A DNA stretch of 64,000 nucleotides from Xiphydria camelus (Eukaryota; Arthropoda; Insecta; Hymenoptera; Xiphydriidae). Below the pieces are notes generated by a model. The model worked only from the letters and a program-made list of their open reading frames with translations, did not search any database and was not told the DNA's origin. Position numbers and translations under genes: made by a program. The stretch covers positions 21,619,934-21,683,933 of the forward strand of contig OY783197.1 of the NCBI GenBank assembly GCA_963678675.1, given 5' to 3'. Positions 55,189 through 64,000 of this stretch are shown here, in pieces. Position 1 is the stretch's first letter. Every line of letters begins with the position of its first letter.

Positions 55189-57006
55189 TTAGAGTTCCTT
55201 AACATCAACTGCAGCAGGAAATTCATATTCTTTATCATTTAACTCAGTAGGATTTGGCAATACCGCTATTATGTCAGAGTCGGAAATAGTACTGAGATCA
55301 TTCTCCACTAATTTAAATTTACTCTTTTCGGGATTACTAGACTTGAAACCAACGATATTGAATTCGTCTTTTGAAAATGTTATTAAATTTTTGCAAACAT
55401 ATTTAAAGTTTGTGGATTTTCTTCTTCCAGAAGTGAATTTAGCAAGAATGAATGCTTCGGGTTTTAATAAATCCTTTTCAGGTGCTATGTATTCCACTTC
55501 TTCTAGGTTATCATGAACTATATCTTCTTCCTCTGTGACTTGTGCTGCAACAACTTCTTCTTCACTGTCGCTGTCTTCTGCTTCGGTATTTCTCGTGCTT
55601 ACGCTTTTCCCTGGTATAATATTAAGTCTTTGCTTTTTGCGTTTAACTCTTTCCGTGTTGCCGTTATTACCAAATCTTTTTTCTCGTAGTAGGTCACATA
55701 ATGAATCATTGACTTCCTGTTCTGGATCAATCGGATTTAAATCCGGAATTTTATTTAAAACTTTATGACGGTTCATTGGAAATATACCAGCTGCGTAAAA
55801 ACCATTCATTAGATTTCTTTTCACACCAGATTCCTGATCTCCAGGTTTGTCCTTACTTTGAGCCTGTACTGTGTCCATTTTCTCAATTGCAGCTTTCAAT
55901 AGTGACGGAAAGACGTCCTTTGGAATTCCAGAAGCATTGTGATTTCTTAGTTTATAAGTTGATAGGATATTTCGCCATGCTACCTTGAACGGCTTAAAAA
56001 ATGCCACGTCGAGTGGTTGGAAAATGTGGGTGGAATGTGGCACTAAGCAGACGAATGATATATCGTTTTCTTCACATTGTGCCAGAACTCGTTCATTAAA
56101 ATGAGAAGCCAGATTATCGCCGATTAATACTTTTCTGCCTTCCAATCGTTTAGCATGTGGAAGAAATGACAAGGAGAACCAATCTTCAAACGTAACAGCG
56201 TCCATCCAACCATGGGAAGTTCTATTGAATCGGCAACCTTGTGAACAACAAGGTTTAGTGCAACATGGATATCCGCTAATACCACCTTCTTTCCATGTGT
56301 TGTAAAGATGTTCTCTTTTATATATTACGTATGGTGGTAGAAGGATTCCGTCGGCAGATCCGCATATCATTATACTTGTACAGCTCTTGGAATGATTGAC
56401 AATATTCTCAGGATATTTGACCCCTCTTCTATAAATCAGCCTTCTACTCCCTGGATCGTCACCAACATTGGTTTCATCAAAATTAAATAAATTACCGGGG
56501 GGAATATTGTTTAAAGTTTCTTCCAGATTGTTAAAATAAACTGTCAGCGTTTCCTTAGAAACTTTTGCTCGAGCATTCTTGATGTTGCCAGAGAGACGTT
56601 GTGAGGCTTCATCCTTATGGCGATTCAATAAGCTTAGAGCCCAATCTTTTCCAGGTAGATTATTTGAAAACTTATCTACATTCCTGCCCTTTCCATCAAG
56701 ATACCTTTTTGCAAGCATTCTGATATCTAAGAGATCAAGGGGGAATCCCCAATCTGCGCATTTTAAGGCTGAGTTAAGAATAGCCCTTTCTTCCAAGTCT
56801 GTGAAAACAGGTTGGCCACCAGTTTTTCTATCGTGCTTTCTATGATATTTGTTGTATAAAGTGCCATATGGAATTTTATATTGCTGTGAAGCTGCTTTTA
56901 CGGTAAGTTCCCCGTCTGCTATTTTTCCAAGTGCTTCATTCAGATGATCATCCGTATAATCTCTATAAGCTCTTGTTCCTGGCGTGCGCTCGTACTTTCG
57001 CACCAT
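55189..57006 (-). CDS. pogo/Tigger-family transposase
   Basis: 605 aa, ATG start, no internal stop. Residues about 14-58 (YTDDHLNEALGKIADGELTV onward) are a Psq-type helix-turn-helix. Residues about 65-140 are a CENP-B-type second DNA-binding region. The DDE_1 catalytic core follows: D177 in NFDETN, D297 in IGDNLASH and D333 in FQPLDVAFF, with 35 residues between the last two (DD35D). The family cuts and pastes its own element at TA sites. Between the first two catalytic residues is a cysteine cluster (C248, C249, C253, C254, C258) with CCTKPCCSQGC. The acidic tail from about residue 470 (EDSDSEEEV) resembles other pogo proteins. AATAAA signals follow the stop at 70-95 nt on the minus strand. 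Its terminal-repeat context supports that it is the element's own gene. Confidence 0.93.
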   Translation of the reverse strand: MVRKYERTPGTRAYRDYTDDHLNEALGKIADGELTVKAASQQYKIPYGTLYNKYHRKHDRKTGGQPVFTDLEERAILNSALKCADWGFPLDLLDIRMLAKRYLDGKGRNVDKFSNNLPGKDWALSLLNRHKDEASQRLSGNIKNARAKVSKETLTVYFNNLEETLNNIPPGNLFNFDETNVGDDPGSRRLIYRRGVKYPENIVNHSKSCTSIMICGSADGILLPPYVIYKREHLYNTWKEGGISGYPCCTKPCCSQGCRFNRTSHGWMDAVTFEDWFSLSFLPHAKRLEGRKVLIGDNLASHFNERVLAQCEENDISFVCLVPHSTHIFQPLDVAFFKPFKVAWRNILSTYKLRNHNASGIPKDVFPSLLKAAIEKMDTVQAQSKDKPGDQESGVKRNLMNGFYAAGIFPMNRHKVLNKIPDLNPIDPEQEVNDSLCDLLREKRFGNNGNTERVKRKKQRLNIIPGKSVSTRNTEAEDSDSEEEVVAAQVTEEEDIVHDNLEEVEYIAPEKDLLKPEAFILAKFTSGRRKSTNFKYVCKNLITFSKDEFNIVGFKSSNPEKSKFKLVENDLSTISDSDIIAVLPNPTELNDKEYEFPAAVDVKEL

Positions 57007-57086
57007 CTCAAAGAAAAAATGTTAATAAAGTCAGCTGAACGAGAAGAAAATAATATAAACGCAAAATTACATTTGGTTCTTAAAGC

Positions 57087-57519
57087 GCGGGGCGACTTTG
57101 ATACCTATCAAACTCGCCCTATCGGCCGGATCAAACTCGCCCCACGACACGCATTACAACATTTCAAAGAAACCGTTAGGTTTAACCTTAAAATGTATAC
57201 GATATTACATGCAGCAATAATTACTATATCATATAAAAAGTATAAAAATAATGCAATAATAAACCCTACCTTCGGGTATTTGAAGTTATTCAGCACAAAC
57301 TTTAGTTTCGGAAAGGTAATTGCCGGGAAAATTTTGAAGATGTGGTATATTTCGTGAAATATAGACACGGGCGACGTAGTCACGTTTGAGGTTGTCAACG
57401 TACTGGTCATTCCTTCTAGCGGAATGCTTGAAAAATGAGTGGGGGGAGCTGGAGACATCTTACAGCGCGTCTATGAAGTTTGTATCAATCTCGCCTCTAG
57501 AAATCAATGTCGCCCCACT
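57087..57519. repeat. right subterminal motif copies (pogo)
   Basis: Direct GGGGCGACTTTGATA at 57089-57103; inverted TATCAAACTCGCCC at 57106-57119; inverted GATCAAACTCGCCCCA at 57129-57143; inverted TATCAATCTCGCC at 57483-57495; and the end itself. The first two lie back to back, making a short palindrome in the presumed promoter region of the transposase gene. Confidence 0.7.
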
Positions 57520-57527
57520 TTACGGTA

Positions 57528-58844
57528 CTCTGATCATTCGTTCAGCTTCTTCATTAAAGAAAGAAGCAATGCGAATGAAAGGAATACTCATTTTTACTGT
57601 AATTTAAAAAATACGGACAGTTAATTTTGTTCGCCATGGTTAACTTCAATAAATAAGAAAGATTTAACACAACGCCAGTGAATATTCGCCAAAGGTATCA
57701 TGCAAAATCAAAGTATGATTCTCAAAGACTCACCGCTCTCAAGACGTTACAGTGCAAGCATCGATCCTCTTCATTCAATATCCTCTCATCCTACATTGTA
57801 CTCTATCTCTGTGACCTGAGACCTGTACTCGCCTCTGTCCTTGAGGGCGGCATCCGTAAGATTTAAATAACCAGTTGCTGAAACAATGCGAATATATGTC
57901 CTCAGAATTAGGATAGCCTTTGCCTTCATTAACACGACTTAACGTAAAATCAATGACCCATTCCACCCAGAATTGCCTCAATCAATCGAAAAATAGATTT
58001 GACCATGCGTGATTAAATTGAAGACATCAAAATTCGCGAGATTTCGCAGAAATTGCATCGTATTTTCTCGAAAAACCCAATGTCTTTTTCGAACTCGACA
58101 TGTTAGTACGCGAGCTTCTATTTGATTACCATGGGGCAATGTACTGTTTGATAAGACCCTCGACATTCCTGCATATCAAACGAAATAAATCCTTCCGCGA
58201 CGCGATTTGAAATCGAAATTACCCCGGATTTTGATCGAGTCGACCGAATTTACAGTGAACCCACTCCCGGACCCGATTTAACGAGCAAATGCAGAAATCA
58301 CACTCGCCGTACGCCGAGAAGGTGATGCGAGAGCAATTCGACGAAGCAAAGCAACATACCTTCGTAGCGAAGCTCTATGGTGGTTCCCACATCAAAATAT
58401 ACAAGAAAAACATTCACCGCATATTCATTAACGATCTCGCGTACTTTTTAACAGACTCCAAGCGAAATTTCCTATCAAACGAACGAATAAAAACCACTTC
58501 TGAAATATATACGCAATCAATGTGACACGCCGCCACTTGTCCGATCGCTCGTTTGCGCGGGAAGCCCGTACACGAGCGTTCACGAAGGCTTCCGAAGATT
58601 GCCGAGGTTGATCGTGTGAGTACGAGTGAGAGGACCGACTCGGGATTCGCTTTCTCACTCGCACTCGTACGATTGGATACGGGAATATCAACGCGACCGA
58701 AATGCATATCCAATTGCAACAGACTGCATTTTGGAAGCTTTAGAATCATTGCCGCGCATTGAATAAAACTATAGGAATATATCGCTTTGAATTGCGACGC
58801 GACGCGATTTGAAATCGCAATAACGAGTTAGTTATTCCAACTTC
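57528..58844. other. spacer, nothing firm
   Basis: GCGACGCGATTTGAAATCG occurs at 58198 and again at 58797, the only repeat noticed. Short frames at 58289-58525 and 57775-57981 have no recognisable family. GAGTACGAGTGAGAGGAC and TCACTCGCACTCGTAC (58617-58673) form a weak dyad. Confidence 0.4.
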
Positions 58845-59012
58845 CAATAGATGTGTAAACATCTGGTAGAACAATGTTGCGTGGAAGTGATGTGGGTATA
58901 TTCGGTTAAAGAAAATTATTAAAACAAAATGATGATCATTCCCAAATCATAATTGATATACCCAAATCACTTCCACGCAATATTGTTCTGCCAGATGTTT
59001 ACACATCTATTG
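58845..59012. mobile_element. 168-bp palindromic MITE
   Basis: The arms begin CAATAGATGTGTAAACATCT and pair over about 55 bp with few mismatches, through TTGCGTGGAAGTGAT. The left arm is nearly identical (reverse complement) to 46187-46264, next to the endonuclease relic. Confidence 0.7.
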
Positions 59013-59154
59013 CACAAGTGAATGACTATAACTCGTTATTTTTCTTTCTCCGAGTAACCAGTCGTGAGATACAATGGATTTTTATCTTTTTCTGGCCCAA
59101 ATTGCATCGGAACTATAATTGCGACGTCGAGAAGATCACGGAAAGACTGATACC

Positions 59155-59376
59155 AATAAATTTTACCGTGTTTACAATAAAAGGGGTAGGTACACATAAG
59201 GGTTTTCGGGTGTTCCTAGACAGTGCCGAAAAACAATTTTCTTTAGAAAATAGTAAATTGCAATGTAAAGTATTACGATTTAATGTTTTCAAAAGAAAAA
59301 TTACTGTACCATACTATAAGAATATCTAAAAATCCTCGCGTGTACCTCTTTTATTGTAAATATAGTAAAATTTACT
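59155..59376. mobile_element. MITE with ATAAATTTTAC ends
   Basis: The left end ATAAATTTTACCGTGTTTAC then AATAAAAG and GGTAGGTACAC mirrors the right end (GTACCTC, TTTTATTGTAAATATAGTAA, AATTTAC). About 222 bp with no coding capacity. Flanking duplication not resolved. Confidence 0.6.
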
Positions 59377-59399
59377 TTCTGTGATATTTGAAAGGCATG

Positions 59400-59764
59400 A
59401 AGTAACGTCCGAGAAGCGCCCGCGCAAAGATCCTCGCTCAACCTGCAGCGGAGCGCGCGCGTTCGAGGTGCAGACTGTCCGAGCGCATAGATCATCGGCC
59501 GCGGAGGTGGAGCAAATAATACCTACGTGGCCGTAGCATTGTTCGAATGACTTATGGAAGGCACTTGGAGGGTTTGGAATAATACTTGCGTTTACAGCCA
59601 ACCACGTGAAATATATCTCGCGCGTTAATAACCTGCCCTCCCTCGACTCTCGACAAAGTACGAAATCTTCTTCTACAACGGTTTCTTTTCTGGAACGGCG
59701 GAAAAACGTTCGACGCGCCAATGAAGAGATCTTCCGACCGATAAACTTCCACGACGATTTCTCA
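59400..59764. other. CpG-rich spacer
   Basis: CG-rich between the MITE and the foldback. No supported gene. Confidence 0.4.
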
Positions 59765-60375
59765 GATCCCGAACGGAAAAAAAACCAGCAAGTATTACTG
59801 CGTCAACCATACAAGTGGCGCTGTGGACTCGATCTTACGTGTATTTTCAAGACTTTCTACACACAGAGGACACATTTCTATTTATCGTTTACAACAGTAC
59901 CTACGCGGAGAAAAAAGTAGTGCACGAATTACAGTTTGACTAGTATAAACTACGATTTAATCGATAGAAATTCCCGCGCAAACAAAAATGATATCTAACT
60001 GTAAAACAATTTTTTTATTAAATTTAATTTAATATAATTGTATGTAAAGCGTGTATCCAATACATGATAGTGAAAATTAATATACTCTATTATGAAATTT
60101 ATAAGAGAAATTTCATAAGGAAATATATTAATTGTCATAATTACGGAGTATATTAATTTTCATAATCACGTAGGTACTAGAAAAAAGATTTATACAAAAG
60201 TATATTAATAATACAAATTTCTTTATAGTACTGATTAAACTAGTGTCTATACAATTGTAAACAGTAAATAGAAATGTGTCTTCTGTATACATTCTTGAAA
60301 AAACGCTCGTCACAGCGTCACTGGATGAAACAGTAAAAATTGCTGATTTCTCTTCTTCCGCGTGCATGAATTTAA
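59765..60375. repeat. foldback with F1 MITE in the loop
   Basis: A left arm (about 59765-59905) containing CACATTTCTATTTATCGTTT and AAGTGGCGCTGTG is mirrored by a right arm (about 60240-60375) containing AAACAGTAAATAGAAATGTG and CACAGCGTCACT. Arms are diverged. The F1 copy at 59998-60229 lies between them. Confidence 0.5.
59998..60229. mobile_element. F1 MITE, copy c
   Basis: Starts ACTGTAAAACAATTTTTTTA after TA and ends AATACAAATTTCTTTATAGT. The inner TATGAAATTTATAAGAGAAA and ACATGATAGTGAAAATTAAT match the other F1 copies. Confidence 0.7.
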
Positions 60376-61312
60376 AAAATCCCCGCAGCGGTATACCAGC
60401 GCGGATCGAAGCGCTCGTTTCGAGTTCATCAGAGAAGCGATCGTATACCCGCGATTATGAGCGTGGTCGCGGTAGTTTGTCGGCGAGGCCTTCAGCGAAC
60501 GCTCGAGTACGAACGACAGCGGGTCCCGTTCGCCATAAAAGTAGTCGTGTAACTAATATTCCTAACCGTTATTGTTAAGCCCGTAACCGCGTCGACAGTG
60601 CGGCAGTGTAGTTAGTATCGTCCGTATAAATTGGGAATAAAACATGTCGTCGCACCGGGTGACGGTGGAGTGCGTATTAAACGCGTCGATGCCTCATTCC
60701 GCGCGCATTACCAGATACCGAAGCGCGAGATTGCGCGAGCGATAATAAGTGCGGTCGATGCGAAATAATTCCTCGCGGCCTCAGTAAACGCCGAAAGGGA
60801 TCATTTCGATCGGCGTACAAAACTGTAGCGCATCTATATGCGCGCGCGCGATATTTATATATCTGACTCCGAAACGGCGCGACGTCGATCGTTAATCGAT
60901 ACTGCAACGGCTAATCGATTCACGCGAAAGCCATTCACGAATACCCGGGGGAGGGTCTCTCTCTCTCTCTCTCTCTCTGTTCGATCTATCGCTGTCCCGT
61001 ATATCCCTGCACGCATTATCCTTCCGGTAGTGTAGCGCGGCTCTCTCGTGGTCTCGTCAGAAAAAAATCGCGACGCCGCGATTTACGCCAGGCGAACCGC
61101 AAGGGAGAGAGAGAGGAAGAGGGCTTGGAGGAAAGGGCTTAAGTGGATGACGAGGAAGGCCGACCGACGAAGTGACAACTCCCCGATCGATGTTAGCAAA
61201 TTGGTCCCGACCGCAGAAACCGATTTTCGAAACGGTAGGAAGACGCGGTTTTCCGGTGCGGAATACGTGGTCACAGTTATTTTGTCGAGACGATTTCTCG
61301 CGAAAGCAGCCT
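60376..61312. other. CpG-rich spacer with TC microsatellite
   Basis: Contains (TC)n at 60955-60978. CG-dense with overlapping frames on both strands. No gene supported. Confidence 0.4.
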
Positions 61313-61588
61313 ACTGTGCGGTATAAAAAAAATTTATATTAAACTTAATATAATTGTATAGGTACAAAACTTATCCCATACGTAATTATGAAAATTGATA
61401 TAGGTACATACCTACTCCGTTATGAAATTTATATTCAATTTAATATAATTATACATTACTTTCTATAAATATTTAATATGAATTTCGCACGAGAGAATAC
61501 ATTAATTTTCATAATTACATGTACTGGAAAAATGCTTTGCATACAAATATATGTGAAAAAAATACAAATTTTTCTTACAATACGGAGT
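61313..61588. mobile_element. F1 MITE, copy d
   Basis: Starts CTGTGCGGTATAAAAAAAAT and ends ATACAAATTTTTCTTACAAT. It shares ACGTAATTATGAAAATTGAT and the TATGAAATTTATA core with other F1 copies, with extra sequence in the middle. Confidence 0.65.
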
Positions 61589-61676
61589 AACGAGGAGTTC
61601 TCGTTGGCCACATGATACTTCTTTTGCCGTTCGCGATGATAGCGCTATGATTTTGAATAGGGCATGTGTGTACGTA

Positions 61677-62120
61677 CGCAGAAAAAAATGAATCATAAAA
61701 TTTATTTCTTAAATGATTTACGATAAATTTTGAGACAGAGCTAATACGTAGTTATGATAATCACGATTGTAGTAGACTACTTGCTTGTAACTGTCGTACA
61801 AATAGTATTATCATTTCTCATAAAAGTAATACCAATGTACGGGCTTCGCGTACACTTTCCATTTATTTGTCATTATTCAATCACACACATTTCTATATTT
61901 TGACGATTAGTAAACGTCACTCACTTAGGCTTTCAAGATTTGAAATTCGAGTTAACAAATTCGGCTAATAAAATTAACGGAAAAGTGGCTTCACTTTTTC
62001 TAAATTCATTGTGGAATGTCCATTTGAAGAACGAATTGCAGTCATCGTGACAATAAATTGGCCCTGTCTCGAAATTTACCGCAAACCATTGTAAATGCTA
62101 AGATTAATTTTTCTCCGTGT
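61677..62120. mobile_element. F7 MITE, copy b (expanded)
   Basis: The left end CGCAGAAAAAAATGAATC and right end GATTAATTTTTCTCCGTG (then TA) enclose CTACTTGCTTGTAACTG and TAAATTGGCCCTGTCTCGAAAT, which match F7 copy a. It is about twice the length of copy a, so an internal insertion is likely. Confidence 0.55.
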
Positions 62121-62122
62121 AT

Positions 62123-62745
62123 CGCATACACGTATCGGTACAGTAGCGAGCGGGAGACAGAGAGCGTCTGACGTCAGTCGTTCGTCATCGCGCCGATCAC
62201 ATTTCTTCTCGATTAATTACGGTACAGGTAATTTCTCGGGCCACTGTACCCATATACACGCGCGGGGGAAAACGAGCGTATGGAGTACCGCGCGAGAAGA
62301 GTAGAGATTCCCTCACAGAGCGGAAGAGACCGTCACTCCGCGCGGCCTCGCGTTAAAGCGCGTAGGCACTCAGATCTCTCGCGCGTGGTATCCTGACGAT
62401 GCTTTATGGTTCTAAACGACACGTATTTCATCCGCGCGCTCGGGTACGTCGTTTACGCGTTATTTGCAGCTGTATTTGTCTTTCGCCGACGGGAGCAAAT
62501 TGTATCCCGAGGATGAGGCTCGCGGAACACTCGCGAACAATGGTACGGTGGTTGCGTGAAAAAGAGAAATTTTATGCGCGAAAAACGAGGTTTCCGTGTC
62601 GTTGTTCGATAAGGTTATCCCATTCCCCCCGATTTCTTCCCGCGACTCTCTCACCTTTCGAGCGCAATTTTTCAAGCAAAGAGGGATTCGAAATTTTGTC
62701 AGTGGTCGAGATTATTTTCATTTTAGGAATAAACTTTCCCCGAGG
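62123..62745. other. CpG-rich spacer
   Basis: No supported gene. The plus frame at 62399-62782 lacks a recognisable family. Confidence 0.4.
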
Positions 62746-62756
62746 GAAGTACAACG

Positions 62757-63032
62757 AAACTGTATATACAAAAATTGTTTAGTTTTGAAAGCTGAAGAAC
62801 TTTTGTCTTCAAACTTTCGTCATATTCCGCTCAGTTTTTAAGATGGATTTTTGGAGTCGATACACTGGAGTCGGCGTGAACTTCAAGCTCCGAAATATTA
62901 TCTCGAAAATGAAGCGAGGTATGACAAAATTGTATATATAAAAAAAGTTCAGTTTAAAAAAATAAACAACTTTTCTCTTCAAACTTTCATAGTATTTCGC
63001 TTAGTTTTCGAGATGGACTTTTGGAGTCGAAA
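62757..63032. repeat. tandem duplication, 170-bp period
   Basis: TGTATATA--AAAA-TT-AGTTT, CTTTTGTCTTCAAACTTTCG and AAGATGGATTTTTGGAGTCG recur 170 bp later (62761 to 62931; 62853 to 63023). Similarity over about 106 bp is roughly four-fifths by eye. Confidence 0.65.
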
Positions 63033-63692
63033 CTTCGGCAGGACTTTGTTAATCAGTCGAGCTGAAATTTAGCAAATGCAAAAATAGGGTCCTATATTTC
63101 TCGCAAAACTTCGAATTCGCGAACTGTCCTCGAGACTACAACGAAGAGATTACACATCTCCGCGAAATCTCGACTCTGACAGCGACAGCAACACACGCGG
63201 TACCAGTACACGATACAGTCGCACCTGCGAGCGTCGCAGGACCAAGGAGAAACCACAGGAGGCGTATAGGTGGAAATAAATGAGCCGGCGGAGGGGTGAA
63301 CCGCAAATCCGAGCTTGAAACGCACGAATTAGCGTCTAATGCCCCATTGTCCCACCGAAGCGAGATGACGTGCATCAAAAGGACCTGGAGAAGAGGGAAG
63401 GGACGCTCGGAGGGGATCCAGAGGAGACCTCCGCCTTTTCAGTAGCCGCGAACTGTGCGGCCACGCTCGCCTCGCGCGTTTCTATTCAAACCCGAGATTT
63501 GGGAAGGGTGAGAAGGGGAGATACGAAGGATTCGGCGGGTATACGTCTAATAACTGAATCACAGAGATTAGAGAGAATCGAAGGGGCGGGAAGAGCGTGC
63601 GCGGCGCGTTAGGATTGCAGATGCGAGTCGATCGACCGCATCTGCGTCGATCGGATCGGCTACACGAATTGGAAGGTGATTCAGAAATACAA
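63033..63692. other. spacer, CpG-rich
   Basis: No supported gene or repeat. Confidence 0.4.
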
Positions 63693-63694
63693 TA

Positions 63695-63847
63695 CACCGA
63701 GAAAAAGAATTAGTTGGATCTGCTGAAAATTACTTGCGGGGTTGCGAGAAATTATTTATTTATCTTTATCAATGAAATCTTTTAATGCATCTTTTAATGC
63801 GACCCCGCGAGTAATTATCAGTAAAGCTTACTAATTCTTATTCCGTG
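63695..63847. mobile_element. F2 MITE, copy c (short form)
   Basis: A 153-bp copy with clean TA flanks (63693-63694, 63848-63849). Ends are CACCGAGAAAAAGAATTAG and CTAATTCTTATTCCGTG. GGATCTGCTGAAAATTACTT, GCGGGGTTGCGAG and GCGACCCCGCGAGTAATT match copies a and b; the middle is deleted. Confidence 0.75.
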
Positions 63848-64000
63848 TATCATATGAGGCTAAATTAACTCACTCTTGGAAAGAAACTTCAATCATTATT
63901 ATCTCATTATTTATGAACTTTAGCCTATATGAATATAAGAATTTATTCTAGAGAAAAATGTAGTCCTCAAAAAAGTAGTACTTATACAAATATAAACCAA

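Larger units (their letters stand above)
54699..57525 (-). mobile_element. complete pogo/Tigger-type DNA transposon
   Basis: A 2827-bp element with TA on both sides (54697-54698, 57526-57527). The left end is CCGTAAAATGGGGTGAGATT; the right end, read inward, is CCGTAAAGTGGGGCGACATT (three differences). The two bases outside each TA also pair (AG and CT), so the ends could be two bases longer. It carries one intact transposase frame on the minus strand, about 520 bp from the right end, and further internal copies of the terminal motif. Ends, flanks and frame are all intact, so the insertion looks young. Confidence 0.92.

Noticed and set aside
58289..58525. 78-codon plus-strand frame
   Set aside because: Composition is protein-like, but there is no recognised family, splice support or upstream signal.

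Overview
This window looks like repeat-rich, gene-poor nuclear DNA of an insect, most likely a hymenopteran and plausibly an ant. That assignment is an inference. It rests on the style of the BEL/Pao retrotransposon, the dense unmethylated-looking CpG (runs of CGCG, ATCGAT and TCGCG) alternating every 1-2 kb with AT-rich patches, the many TA- and TTAA-flanked miniature transposons, and the absence of any bacterial-style coding density. No rRNA gene, tRNA gene, telomere repeat or CRISPR array was seen. Nearly all the short open frames lie in CpG-rich DNA or repeats and look like chance frames.

Only two long proteins are convincing, and both belong to mobile elements on the minus strand. (1) A complete BEL/Pao LTR retrotransposon lies at 32283-38864. 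Its two 482-bp LTRs read identical, its primer-binding site matches the 3' end of tRNA-Tyr, and it has one unbroken 1780-codon gag-pol frame. It sits between two identical 423-bp copies of host DNA where a 5-bp target duplication would be expected, and three extra bases at the outer U3 end match the bases next to the internal U3 border. I read this as an aberrant, one-ended integration. (2) A complete pogo/Tigger-type DNA transposon lies at 54699-57525. It has an intact 605-aa transposase with a DD35D catalytic triad, TA flanks, near-identical terminal repeats, and at least seven internal copies of the terminal motif at both ends.

Layout: 0-10 kb holds CpG-rich islands, two TTAA-flanked non-autonomous elements, dyad MITEs, and the first blocks of a satellite whose monomer is itself a palindrome. 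10-26 kb holds a possible LINE 3' remnant followed by a dense field of TA-flanked MITEs of at least seven families that share the end CACYGAGAAA, often nested in one another. 26-31 kb holds microsatellites, another satellite block, and a 1.27-kb element with 75-80 bp inverted ends whose body is the palindromic satellite. 31.6-39.3 kb is the BEL locus. 39-46 kb is CpG-rich with more nested MITEs and a relic of an EEP-type endonuclease (45827-46153). 46-54 kb is AT-rich and quieter: a diverged 205-bp duplication, one good host exon (50248-50360, minus), a possible terminal exon, a decayed 52-bp minisatellite and a near-perfect hairpin. 54-57.5 kb is the pogo locus and a TTAA MITE. 57.5-64 kb returns to MITEs, foldbacks and CpG-rich spacer.

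The window contains no operon or pathway. Its biology is transposon biology: two apparently young elements, many non-autonomous derivatives, and perhaps part of one host gene whose other exons I could not trace. Repeat families are given local names (F1 to F8, R1, SatA) used only here. Repeat boundaries and identities were read by eye.
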